Below, one piece after another: positions 1 to 7,849 of a stretch of DNA of 64,000 bases. The position numbers and the translations under genes were made by a program. Position 1 is the first letter of the stretch, and every line of letters begins with the position of its first letter. This DNA is from Lachnospiraceae bacterium (GTDB taxonomy: Bacteria; Bacillota; Clostridia; Lachnospirales; Lachnospiraceae), in contig JAILCX010000047.1 of NCBI GenBank assembly GCA_024690205.1, forward strand, positions 25,368 through 89,367. The letters run 5' to 3'. Under the pieces are notes generated by a model. It saw only the letters and a program-made list of their open reading frames with translations. It was not told the DNA's origin and made no database searches.

Positions 1-1
1 A

Positions 2-745
2 TACTTCCTTCCCATGAAGAGCGCCTCTAAGAAAGTTTGGGGTTCAAAGACACATGATTTCTGGTGCTGTCACGGAACTATGATCCAGTCACAGACACTA
101 TATTCGGAGCTTGCTTTTTATGAAGAAGATGAAAGCATCGTTGTAGGCCAGTATATCCCGTCAAAGTTAAGCTTTGGGACAAAGGGAAATACTGTGACGG
201 TAAGTCTCCTTGCCGATATGAACTCGACCCAGGTTGATTCGCTTTTTGAAGAAAAGGGCGGGGAAAGAAGCGGGTCATGGAGTTTTATCCTTGATATCGA
301 AGCTGAGAAGGAAAAGGAGCTTACGATTAAGTTAAGGATCCCCGGATGGATAAAGGGTGAGCCTTATGTCCTTATAGATAAAAAGAAAAGAAAGGTTACC
401 AAAAAGGAGATTGAATCGGGTTTTGTCATTATAACGGGCAAGTTTAAAAAGAACGTTATTAATATCGCCTTTGAAGCCCCTTTATATGTACTGACGCTGC
501 CTGACAGGAAAGATCTCGGGGCTGTCATGGAAGGTCCAAAGGTGCTTGCTTCTGTTGGAGAGAGCGCAGTGCTTGAAGATGATCCCGAAAACTGCCTTAT
601 TCCCAAGACGGAGAGAGTATATCAGACTTATCCCTGGATGTACGGTCATTACCTTCTTCCTCAAAACGGCGCAGACAAAGAGTTTATGCCCTTATACGAG
701 ATAGTTGATGAGGAATACTCTATATACCAAAAGATCAGGGAGTAA
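2..745 (+). CDS. GH127 beta-L-arabinofuranosidase family protein, C-terminal part (5' end outside window)
   Basis: The reading frame is open from base 2, so the N-terminal part lies upstream of the window. The visible 247 residues contain the FWCCHGT segment. Its adjacent cysteines (bases 65-70) match the paired metal-binding cysteines of GH127 (DUF1680) enzymes, one of which acts as nucleophile in characterised members. After it comes a beta-rich C-terminal part with RIPGW, typical of this family. These enzymes remove terminal L-arabinofuranose from arabinan-type oligosaccharides, usually in the cytoplasm. A GH43 gene 3 kb downstream supports use of plant cell-wall sugars. The substrate cannot be told from this fragment. 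Confidence 0.82.
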   Translation, partial: YFLPMKSASKKVWGSKTHDFWCCHGTMIQSQTLYSELAFYEEDESIVVGQYIPSKLSFGTKGNTVTVSLLADMNSTQVDSLFEEKGGERSGSWSFILDIEAEKEKELTIKLRIPGWIKGEPYVLIDKKKRKVTKKEIESGFVIITGKFKKNVINIAFEAPLYVLTLPDRKDLGAVMEGPKVLASVGESAVLEDDPENCLIPKTERVYQTYPWMYGHYLLPQNGADKEFMPLYEIVDEEYSIYQKIRE

Positions 746-832
746 AAATCTTTAAAATCTCAAAGGAATGTGATAGCATTAAAATGTTCGGTATAAGACC
801 GAGAAATATTAAAGAAACGGAGATATATCACT

Positions 833-1582
833 ATGATGAAACTGGTACTCATAAGACACGGTGAGAGCGAATGGAACAAGCTTAACCTTTTCACCGGCTG
901 GACAGACGTTGACCTTAGCGATAAGGGACGTGAAGAAGCAAAGAATGCAGGTAAAGTCCTTAAAGAAGAAGGATACGACTTTGATGTATGTTATACATCA
1001 TACTTAAAGCGTGCGATCCATACTTTGAACATCTGCCTTGATGAGATGGACAGAGCATGGCTTCCCGTTATCAAATCCTGGAAATTAAACGAGCGTCACT
1101 ACGGAGCTTTACAGGGACTTAACAAGTCTGAGACAGCTGAAAAGTACGGCGAAGATCAGGTTAAGATCTGGAGACGTTCTTTTGACGTTAAGCCGCCCGC
1201 ACTTGAAGAAAGCGATGAGCGTTCAGCTACAAAGATGGAGATGTTCAGAGATGTAGACAAGTCACTCCTTCCTCCCAATGAGTCTCTTGAGACAACTATC
1301 GAGAGAGTTGTTCCTTACTTCAACGAAGTAATTAAGAAGGATATGGAAGCAGGAAAGAGAGTAGTTATCGCAGCTCACGGAAATTCACTTCGTGCACTCG
1401 TTAAGTACTTTGACGATCTTACACCCGATGAGATCATCGGAGTAAACATTCCTACTGCAGTACCGCTTGTTTACGAGTTTGATGATAACTTCAAGGTTAT
1501 CAAGCACTACTACCTCGGTGACCAGGAAGCATTAAAGGCTAAGATGGATGCCGTTGCAAACCAGGGTAAGAAGAGCAACTAA
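833..1582 (+). CDS. gpmA: 2,3-bisphosphoglycerate-dependent phosphoglycerate mutase
   Basis: The 249-residue product has the full length of the cofactor-dependent phosphoglycerate mutase family, which interconverts 3- and 2-phosphoglycerate in glycolysis. It opens with the phosphohistidine signature [10 protein letters not shown] (His9). It also has [10 protein letters not shown], the [11 protein letters not shown] segment, and a C-terminal [11 protein letters not shown] with the second active-site histidine. Two ATG codons are adjacent (833 and 836) and either could be used; the CGGAG stretch just upstream serves both. The next gene follows after 8 nt, so the two may be cotranscribed. Confidence 0.96.
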   Translation: MMKLVLIRHGESEWNKLNLFTGWTDVDLSDKGREEAKNAGKVLKEEGYDFDVCYTSYLKRAIHTLNICLDEMDRAWLPVIKSWKLNERHYGALQGLNKSETAEKYGEDQVKIWRRSFDVKPPALEESDERSATKMEMFRDVDKSLLPPNESLETTIERVVPYFNEVIKKDMEAGKRVVIAAHGNSLRALVKYFDDLTPDEIIGVNIPTAVPLVYEFDDNFKVIKHYYLGDQEALKAKMDAVANQGKKSN

Positions 1583-1590
1583 AGAGGTTT

Positions 1591-2172
1591 ATGGCTGAAA
1601 GATCGGATCTTATCGTCGGAGGATACTTTTTCGGATCCTTCGATGATGCAAAGACCGCACAAAAAGAATTAAAGAATGCAAAGTATCTCGATGAGAGATT
1701 TTCCTCGATGCGCCCCGCGCAGATGAAAGCAGTCTATGACAAGATGCTTGATGAAAAGATGTTCACAACGCCTGTCGGCTGGGAATATCTTAAGTATCTG
1801 CGCGGAAGGATCGTCGAGAACGGAGTTTCGGAGGAAGAACTGCGTCCGATACCTCTTTACGTGAATTTCAGCGCACAAAAAGACGACATCCTTGAAAAGA
1901 ACTCTGATCATATCGCAAGAGAACATGTGCGTCCTTCACAAAGAAGACGCTCCGTAAAGGATGTTTTAAAGATTTCAGTGATAGCCAATATCTTTCTTTT
2001 GATATTGGTCATTCTTATGTTTGTCATAACGATCAAATCAGACAATCCCAACATCTTAAACTACAAGGAAGCTGTTATAAACGAATATGCTTCATGGGAA
2101 GAAGAGTTGAAATCTTGGGAAGAAGAGCTTACCGAAAGGGAGAAGGCACTTGAAGATACTGGTAGCAGATGA
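1591..2172 (+). CDS. hypothetical single-pass membrane protein with C-terminal coiled coil
   Basis: I do not recognise the function. The 193-residue product has a soluble N-terminal part of about 125 residues with several aromatic and charged segments and a basic stretch (RPSQRRR). One strong membrane segment follows at about residues 130-150. The short tail is Glu/Lys-rich and coiled-coil-like, with a repeated SWEEEL pattern. There is no signal peptide, and the basic stretch before the membrane segment suggests the N-terminus is cytoplasmic. The gene overlaps the response regulator downstream by 23 bp, so the two are translationally coupled, which hints at a shared pathway. Confidence 0.7.
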   Translation: MAERSDLIVGGYFFGSFDDAKTAQKELKNAKYLDERFSSMRPAQMKAVYDKMLDEKMFTTPVGWEYLKYLRGRIVENGVSEEELRPIPLYVNFSAQKDDILEKNSDHIAREHVRPSQRRRSVKDVLKISVIANIFLLILVILMFVITIKSDNPNILNYKEAVINEYASWEEELKSWEEELTEREKALEDTGSR

Positions 2173-2812
2173 TGAATCAAGAATGAGAAAACTCATCAGG
2201 GACTTTCTTGTAAATAATGATTTTTCTGTTATAGAAGCAGGTGACGGTCAGGAATGTCTTGACCGTTTTTATGATAATCCGGATACTTCACTCATAATCC
2301 TTGATGTCATGATGCCTAAATTAGATGGTTATGATGTGTTAAGGACAATAAGAGAAAGTTCCAAAGTTCCGGTTATCATGCTGACTGCAAGGTCTGATGA
2401 AAAAGATGAACTGCTGGGATTTAAGCTCGGGGTCGATGAGTATGTGACAAAGCCCTTTAGTCCCAAGCTTTTGGTTGCAAGGATAAATGCGATATTAAGA
2501 CGTACCGTGGGCGACGGATCAAAACCCGTTATCGAACATAACGGAATAAAGGTTGATAAGCTTGCTCATCGCGTCAGCGTTGATGATAAAGAAATAGAGT
2601 TAAGTTATAAAGAATTTGAACTTCTTGTTTATTTCCTTGAAAATAAGGGCGTTGCCTTATCCCGCGAAAAGATTCTTAATTCCGTATGGGATTATGATTA
2701 TTTCGGAGATGCAAGGACAATAGATACGCATGTTAAAAAGCTCCGTGCCAAGCTTGGAGCCAATGGTGAATGCATAAAGACTATCTGGGGAGTAGGGTAC
2801 AAACTGGATTAA
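2150..2812 (+). CDS. OmpR/PhoB-family two-component response regulator
   Basis: The 220-residue protein has a receiver domain (about 1-118) followed by a winged-helix DNA-binding domain (about 125-220). Visible receiver residues are Asp7/Asp8, phospho-acceptor Asp52 in LDVMMP, Thr79 and Lys101 in TKPFSP. The C-terminal half ends in the typical RTIDTHVKKLRAKLG...TIWGVGYKL. The start appears to be a TTG inside the end of the upstream gene, since the protein aligns from MKILVADDE and GGGAGAAGG lies just before it. No kinase is adjacent. The nearest, at 4968-6299, is on the same strand beyond two unrelated genes. The 3' end is 4 nt from the convergent AraC gene. Confidence 0.93.
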   Translation: MKILVADDESRMRKLIRDFLVNNDFSVIEAGDGQECLDRFYDNPDTSLIILDVMMPKLDGYDVLRTIRESSKVPVIMLTARSDEKDELLGFKLGVDEYVTKPFSPKLLVARINAILRRTVGDGSKPVIEHNGIKVDKLAHRVSVDDKEIELSYKEFELLVYFLENKGVALSREKILNSVWDYDYFGDARTIDTHVKKLRAKLGANGECIKTIWGVGYKLD

Positions 2813-2816
2813 AAGA

Positions 2817-3677
2817 TCAGTTTTTCCGTTCGTAAAGATTTCTGAATTCCGTGGGCGTACAGCCCTTTATTATCTTAAACATCCTCATAAAAGCTGAAAG
2901 TGAATTAAAGCCTGAACGTGATGCGACTTCCATTACGTTTATGTTTGGATCCATCAAAAGTTTTTCGGCATAATCAATGCGCCTTCCATTAAGATATTTA
3001 TAAAAAGGAACACCTGCAAATTCCTTAAACAGACGGCTGAAGTGGAACTTTGAAAACCCGGCTGTTTCCGCAACCGAATCAAGTGAAAGATCTTCGGTAC
3101 AATGGGCGTTTATGTGATCGCAGACCTTCATGAACTTTTCTATGTATTCGATCTGTTTGGTAGGCTTTATATCGGGAAAGCGGTCGGGCTTTTCCGTGTA
3201 ACTCCTGTTTACCATCACAAGTATCTTTAAAAGCATTGAGCATATAGCAGCGTCTTTTAAAGGAGCATTCGAAAAATACTCATCCCTTATACCTATCATC
3301 AGTTTTGAAACTTCTTCATGGATCTCCGGATACTCTTCGGGAGTTATCAAAATTGCAGACCTGAAAGAAAAGAAGGATTCAAACTCGCTGAACGTGTTAA
3401 GTAACGTCATCCCACACTGGAAGATGATCCTGCGGCCGCTTTCGGCATTCATACGGTGCAGCACTCCGGGACCTATGATAAGAACGTCGTTCACACGAAG
3501 GTCATACCTTGTATCGGCGCAATAGATGGTATATTTTCCTTCCGTGGGCATCAGCACTTCGATCGGTGTGTGCCAGTGGATGGGGTATTCTTCGTAGTCA
3601 ACGTTGTCATAGCAAAGAAGATAAGAGTTTTCTTCAAAACTGACTGTCTCTTTTGTTCCGTCAAGTATTTTTATCAT
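2817..3677 (-). CDS. AraC-family transcriptional regulator
   Basis: The 286-residue protein has an N-terminal cupin-like sensing domain (about 1-110; HWHTPIEV looks like the cupin motif, and there is a GPGVLHRM segment). The C-terminal AraC/XylS double helix-turn-helix lies at about 185-283 (SLDSVAETAGFSKFHFSRLFKEF, split here only by position, and GFNSLSAFMRMFKIIKG). It is divergent from a GH43 gene across 205 bp containing three copies of one 12-mer, so it most likely controls that gene and perhaps itself in response to a sugar. A canonical AGGGAG lies before the ATG. The inducer is unknown. Confidence 0.92.
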   Translation of the reverse strand: MIKILDGTKETVSFEENSYLLCYDNVDYEEYPIHWHTPIEVLMPTEGKYTIYCADTRYDLRVNDVLIIGPGVLHRMNAESGRRIIFQCGMTLLNTFSEFESFFSFRSAILITPEEYPEIHEEVSKLMIGIRDEYFSNAPLKDAAICSMLLKILVMVNRSYTEKPDRFPDIKPTKQIEYIEKFMKVCDHINAHCTEDLSLDSVAETAGFSKFHFSRLFKEFAGVPFYKYLNGRRIDYAEKLLMDPNINVMEVASRSGFNSLSAFMRMFKIIKGCTPTEFRNLYERKN

Positions 3678-3727
3678 AAATTGCTCCCTGAAAAGCTGTT
3701 ATTTGCAACGATTATTCGATTCGGTTA

Positions 3728-3824
3728 CGAAATATTGCTTTTTGAAAGTGCTGTAATACAATACATAATACACCAAATATTGCTAAAAACAAACAAAAAA
3801 TCCTCAAAATAAAGCAATATTTGG
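3728..3824. promoter_or_regulatory. three copies of a CCAAATATTGCT-type operator
   Basis: CCAAATATTGCT occurs at 3773-3784, with one mismatch at 3728-3739, and as its exact reverse complement at 3813-3824. Starts are 45 and 40 bp apart. All lie between the divergent AraC and GH43 genes. This is what AraC-type half-sites look like: two direct copies plus one inverted copy nearest the activated gene. The assignment to this regulator is inference. Confidence 0.6.
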
Positions 3825-3870
3825 TAGTTAAATAGCAAAAATTCTATAGAAAGGCTCCTAATTTGAGTCG

Positions 3871-3876
3871 TATCAT
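3871..3876 (+). promoter_or_regulatory. putative -10 element of the GH43 gene
   Basis: TATCAT ends 6 nt before the ATG of the GH43 gene. No -35 match is present at the right distance, as expected for an activator-dependent promoter. The predicted transcript would begin at or within a base of the start codon. There is no Shine-Dalgarno sequence in the last 10 nt. Confidence 0.45.
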
Positions 3877-3882
3877 AGCATT

Positions 3883-4860
3883 ATGAGAAAACCTAATGAG
3901 AGAAAACCGCTTGTAAAGCACATTTATACAGCCGATCCTTCGGCTCACGTATTTAACGGAAAGATATACATCTATCCTTCGCATGATCTGGAAAGAGATG
4001 TTCCCGATGATGATAACGGGGATCAGTACATGATGGAAGATTATCACATCTTATCCATGGATGATCTTGATTCGGAGTGTGTTGATAACGGATGTGCGCT
4101 TCATCAGGATGATGTTCCCTGGGTAAAGAACCAGATGTGGGCTCCTGATGCGGTATGTGTAAACGGAAAGTATTACCTTGTATTCCCGGCTAAGGACAAG
4201 GACGGAGTATTTCATATAGGAGTAGCTTCATCAGATTCTCCGGTTGGTCCTTTCAAACCTCAGGATAATTATATTGAAGGCAGCTACAGTATCGATCCTG
4301 CAGTTTTACAGGATGATGACGGAAGGCTCTATTGCTACTACGGCGGATTATGGGGCGGACAGCTTGAAATGTGGCAGTCAGGTTCTTTTGATCCCGATGC
4401 TCACAGACCCGAAGGCGATGAAGAAGCCATTGGTCCCATGTTTGCTGAGTTTGCTCCTTCTATGGATAAGTTCATCACCGAGCCTAAGCACCTTCAGATA
4501 CTTGATGAAAACGGTGCTCCTTTAAAAGCAGGAGATGAAGATCGCAGATATTTTGAAGGCCCCTGGATGCACAAGTTTAACGGAAAGTATTATCTTTCTT
4601 ATTCAACGGGCACGACTCACTATATTTGTTATGCTGAGGGAACTTCACCCGAAGGACCTTTCACATACAAAGGAAGGATCATGGAACCCGTTCTCGGATG
4701 GACGACGCATCATTCGATCGTACAGATTGATGGAGAATGGTATCTGTTCTACCATGATTGTGAGCTTTCGGGCGGTGTAACGCATGAGCGTTGCGTAAAA
4801 TACACCAAGCTTGATATTGCGCAGGACGGCACTATCAAGACAATACAACCCTACGAGTAA
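3883..4860 (+). CDS. glycoside hydrolase family 43 (arabinofuranosidase/xylosidase type)
   Basis: The 325-residue protein is a single GH43 five-blade propeller domain without signal peptide or carbohydrate-binding module, so it probably acts on imported oligosaccharides in the cytoplasm. The three catalytic carboxylates can be placed: Asp18 (TADPSAHVF) as general base, Asp138 (SIDPAVL) as pKa modulator, and Glu225 (FEGPWMHK) as general acid. The tail GWTTHHSIVQ...WYLFYHD is also typical of GH43. It may release L-arabinose or D-xylose from xylan or arabinan fragments; the specificity is not readable. The divergent AraC gene is its likely regulator. The start has no Shine-Dalgarno but sits just after a -10 box. 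Confidence 0.9.
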   Translation: MRKPNERKPLVKHIYTADPSAHVFNGKIYIYPSHDLERDVPDDDNGDQYMMEDYHILSMDDLDSECVDNGCALHQDDVPWVKNQMWAPDAVCVNGKYYLVFPAKDKDGVFHIGVASSDSPVGPFKPQDNYIEGSYSIDPAVLQDDDGRLYCYYGGLWGGQLEMWQSGSFDPDAHRPEGDEEAIGPMFAEFAPSMDKFITEPKHLQILDENGAPLKAGDEDRRYFEGPWMHKFNGKYYLSYSTGTTHYICYAEGTSPEGPFTYKGRIMEPVLGWTTHHSIVQIDGEWYLFYHDCELSGGVTHERCVKYTKLDIAQDGTIKTIQPYE

Positions 4861-4894
4861 TTTCTTTTTCAATACATCCTCTTTTATAGTTTTT

Positions 4895-4934
4895 GCGAAA
4901 TCGGTCTCCTATCCCTTGGGGGGCCGGTTTTCGT
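4895..4934 (+). terminator. probable terminator after the GH43 gene
   Basis: GCGAAATCGGTCTCC and GGGGGGCCGGTTTTCGT can form an imperfect GC-rich stem with G-U pairs, followed by a short T-rich stretch. It separates the GH43 gene from the kinase promoter. Confidence 0.5.
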
Positions 4935-4960
4935 TTGCTCATGTATTCTTGTGATATAAT
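4934..4960 (+). promoter_or_regulatory. kinase promoter, -10 TATAAT
   Basis: A consensus TATAAT (4955-4960) lies 7 nt before the ATG at 4968. The -35 is weak (TTTGCT at 4934, spacing 15). The transcript should start at or next to the start codon, giving a leaderless mRNA. Confidence 0.55.
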
Positions 4961-4967
4961 CATCTTT

Positions 4968-6299
4968 ATGAAAACCAAAATGTCTTACCGAAAAAGATAT
5001 CTTTTTATATCGGGAGCAATGATCATTCTGATCATGCTCGCTTTTTTGATATTCGGACGTTCCATAACGGGGCAGTTCTTTATAAAAAGAAAGTTGAGCT
5101 CGATGAAGGATGCATACAAGAAGCTTAACGAAGCCTCGAAGTTCGGTGATTTCAATTCCGAAGAATTCAATCTTTCATTTAAAAAGATCTGCGAAAACAA
5201 TAATATAAAGATCGTCCTTGTCGATTCGGAATCCGATACCATAAAGGCATCCGATTCGGATTATGAATTTATGTCAAGGCAGCTTTTGGCCTATCTTTTT
5301 GAGAACATTGATGAAAGCTCAACGACTCTTATCAAGGGCGACAGATATGAAGCCTATCTTGCCAAAGATCCAAGGACCGATATTGAATACATAGACATGT
5401 GGGGCGTGCTTGGTGACGGAACACTGTTCCTTTTCAGGAGCCCTCTTGGAGGCATCGAGCAGACCGCAAAACTTACGAATAACCTCCTTGCTTTTATCTT
5501 TATTACGATAGTTCTTATTATCCTTATCATTCTTCTTATCATAAGCAGGAGAGTGACTGTCTCTGAGCTTCGTGAGGATAACCTAAGGCTTCAAAAAGAT
5601 ATTGAAGAAAAAGAAAAGACCGAGAACATGAGAAAGGAATTCCTTGATTCGGTTTCTCATGAATTAAAGACTCCGATAGCTCTTATACAGGGTTATGCCG
5701 AAGGGTTAAAAGAAAGCGTCAATAAAGATGAAGAGTCAAAGGATTTTTACTGTGATGTCATAATGGATGAAGCATCAAAGATGAATTCGCTTGTTAAGAA
5801 AGTCCTTGATCTTAATCACCTTGAATTCGGCGATGTAGAGCTTACTTACGAAACACTTGATCTTGTTGAACTTATAAAGAATCATCTTGCTTCATTTGAT
5901 GTGTTATGCAAGCAAAAAGGTGCGGAACTATCTTTTGAGTCGCCTGATGAAGTTATGGTCAGAGCCGATGAATATTACACGGAAGAGATCTTAAACAATT
6001 ATCTTTCAAATGCCCTGAATCATGTATCAGGGCAGATGCAGGTAAAGATCACCGTAGAGGTTGCAGATAATAAAGCGAAAGTTTCTGTCTTTAACACCGG
6101 CGACCCCATACCTGAAGAATCACTTCCGAGGATATGGGAGAAGTTTTATAAGGTCGATAAGGCAAGAACCAGAGAATACGGCGGAAACGGCGTAGGGCTT
6201 TCGATAGTCAAAGCAATAGCAGAAAAAACAGGGCAGGAATACGGTGCATACAATTATGAGACCGGTGTCGGTTTTTTCTTTACACTTGATTTAGCTTAA
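4968..6299 (+). CDS. membrane sensor histidine kinase
   Basis: The 443-residue kinase has a membrane segment near residues 12-30, an extracytoplasmic sensor of about 145 residues, and a second membrane segment at about 174-196. A short linker and coiled coil, the phospho-acceptor helix (His231 in SHELKTPIALI) and a HATPase_c domain follow, with NYLSNALNH (N box), NTGDPIP (G1) and GGNGVGLSIV (G2). I start it at ATG 4968: the more upstream in-frame ATG lies inside the preceding terminator, and a -10 box is only 7 nt from 4968. ATG 4980 is the alternative. It has no adjacent response regulator; the one at 2150-2812 is the best candidate partner. Confidence 0.9.
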   Translation: MKTKMSYRKRYLFISGAMIILIMLAFLIFGRSITGQFFIKRKLSSMKDAYKKLNEASKFGDFNSEEFNLSFKKICENNNIKIVLVDSESDTIKASDSDYEFMSRQLLAYLFENIDESSTTLIKGDRYEAYLAKDPRTDIEYIDMWGVLGDGTLFLFRSPLGGIEQTAKLTNNLLAFIFITIVLIILIILLIISRRVTVSELREDNLRLQKDIEEKEKTENMRKEFLDSVSHELKTPIALIQGYAEGLKESVNKDEESKDFYCDVIMDEASKMNSLVKKVLDLNHLEFGDVELTYETLDLVELIKNHLASFDVLCKQKGAELSFESPDEVMVRADEYYTEEILNNYLSNALNHVSGQMQVKITVEVADNKAKVSVFNTGDPIPEESLPRIWEKFYKVDKARTREYGGNGVGLSIVKAIAEKTGQEYGAYNYETGVGFFFTLDLA

Positions 6300-6312
6300 A
6301 GGGGATAACAAT

Positions 6313-7794
6313 ATGAACCTGTCAATTGAGGAAAGCATTTCGGCCATAACGGTCTTATTGCAGGGCTTTCTCAGTTTTTTCTCACCCTGCGTTCTTCCAC
6401 TTCTTCCATTATACATAGGATATCTTTCGGGTGTGGGACCTTCGAGCGGAGGATCGTCAGATGAAGAACCATCATATGAAAAACCTTCAGATGGAAAAAC
6501 GGGGATCAACAGAAAAAGGGTTTTGATAAATACCATATTCTTTGTTATAGGTATCGGTTTTTCGTTCTTTCTTCTGGGACTTGGAATGAGAACGGTCGGC
6601 AGATTCTTTGGTACAAACCGTATGATCTTTGCCCGCATAGGCGGAGTGCTCGTCATTCTCTTCGGACTATATCAGCTGGGGATCTTCGGCGATTCCTCAT
6701 TACTTATGAGAGAAAAAAGACTCCCTTTCAACTTGGATAAAATGGCCATGTCGCCACTTACTGCGCTAATCATGGGATTCGTGTTCAGCTTTGCATGGAC
6801 ACCCTGCGTTGGACCTGTTCTATCGAGCGTCCTTTTGATGGCAGGATCTGCCGAGAGCAGTGCTGCGGGTTTTGCTCTCGTAGGTGTTTATACTATTGGC
6901 TTTGCACTTCCTTTTCTTTTGACAGGAATATTCACAACATCAATTCTTGCTTTCTTTAAAAAGAAGAGGAATGTCGTTCGCTATACGGTCAAGATAAGCG
7001 GAGCACTTCTTATCATCATGGGTGCCCTTATGATCACGGGACATATGAACAGCATCACGGGTTATCTTTCGAGGTTATCGGGATCTGAGGAGAGCATCGA
7101 AGATGAAGAAGATGAGGATGTAGATGATGCAGATGATGAGGAAGAAGATGCAGACGAAGAGGTAGATGCTGAAGATGAAGATGATGTAGATGAAGACGCC
7201 GACACTGATTCCGCTGATACCAAGGAAGATGACATTTCCGGAAAAACCGGCAGAAAGGATGATGACACATCCGGGAAAAAAGACGGTAAGGACGACATAG
7301 AAGAAGAGGAAGATACTAAAGAGTCTGAAAGCGCTAAAGAAACGGATCTTCTCCCGGCTCCGGATTTTACTCTTACGGATCAGTACGGGGTGACTCACAC
7401 ACTTTCCGATTACAAGGGCAAGGTTGTCTTTTTGAATTTCTGGGCCACATGGTGTCCGCCGTGCCGCCAGGAAATGCCTGATATCCAGGCCTTTTATGAG
7501 AAAAGTCAGTCGGACCCGGATTCGGAACTCGTTATCCTTGGAGTTGCTTTCCCGGATATGGGCGGCGAATTAAGTGAAGAAGGAATAAAAGATTTTCTTG
7601 ATGAAAACGGATATACCTATCCGACGCTCATGGACAAATCAGGATCGTTGCTTTATCCATACTATATTTCGGCTTATCCGACTACTTATATGATCGACCG
7701 CGACGGCAATGTCTTCGGATCGATAACGGGCAGCCTTTCAAGGCGGGTCATGGGTGACATCATATCCCAGACGTTAAAAGGAATTCGAAAGTGA
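6313..7794 (+). CDS. CcdA-TlpA fusion: membrane thiol reductant transporter with thioredoxin-like domain
   Basis: This 493-residue protein joins two functions in one chain. Residues 1-255 form a CcdA/DsbD-beta-type membrane domain with the paired redox cysteines Cys26 (FSPCVLPLLP) and Cys165 (TPCVGPVLSS). Residues about 258-345 are a very acidic Asp/Glu-rich linker with some Lys and Ser. Residues about 350-493 form a TlpA/ResA thioredoxin fold with WCPPC (Cys381, Cys384) and the cis-Pro segment SAYPTTYMID. It should carry electrons from cytoplasmic thioredoxin across the membrane to its own outside domain, then to exported proteins or peroxides. Start ATG 6313 follows AGGGGATAAC, 13 nt after the kinase. 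Confidence 0.9.
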   Translation: MNLSIEESISAITVLLQGFLSFFSPCVLPLLPLYIGYLSGVGPSSGGSSDEEPSYEKPSDGKTGINRKRVLINTIFFVIGIGFSFFLLGLGMRTVGRFFGTNRMIFARIGGVLVILFGLYQLGIFGDSSLLMREKRLPFNLDKMAMSPLTALIMGFVFSFAWTPCVGPVLSSVLLMAGSAESSAAGFALVGVYTIGFALPFLLTGIFTTSILAFFKKKRNVVRYTVKISGALLIIMGALMITGHMNSITGYLSRLSGSEESIEDEEDEDVDDADDEEEDADEEVDAEDEDDVDEDADTDSADTKEDDISGKTGRKDDDTSGKKDGKDDIEEEEDTKESESAKETDLLPAPDFTLTDQYGVTHTLSDYKGKVVFLNFWATWCPPCRQEMPDIQAFYEKSQSDPDSELVILGVAFPDMGGELSEEGIKDFLDENGYTYPTLMDKSGSLLYPYYISAYPTTYMIDRDGNVFGSITGSLSRRVMGDIISQTLKGIRK

Positions 7795-7813
7795 TCCGAT
7801 ATATTCAAGTGTG

Positions 7814-7842
7814 TTTACGCTGTTTTAGATTTATGCTAGACT
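7814..7842 (+). promoter_or_regulatory. promoter of the lipoprotein gene
   Basis: TTTACG (7814-7819), 17 bp, and TAGACT (7837-7842) with an extended TGC in front. The -10 ends 7 nt before the ATG at 7850, so the mRNA is predicted to be leaderless. No Shine-Dalgarno is present. Confidence 0.5.
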
Positions 7843-7849
7843 AATTCAT

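Noticed and set aside
4893..4967. N-terminal extension of the kinase by 25 residues from ATG 4893
   Set aside because: It lies in the terminator of the preceding gene and upstream of the -10 box, so it cannot be transcribed from that promoter.
7055..7398. Three minus-strand frames rich in Ser, His or Phe
   Set aside because: They mirror the Asp/Glu linker of the CcdA-TlpA fusion and have no features of their own.
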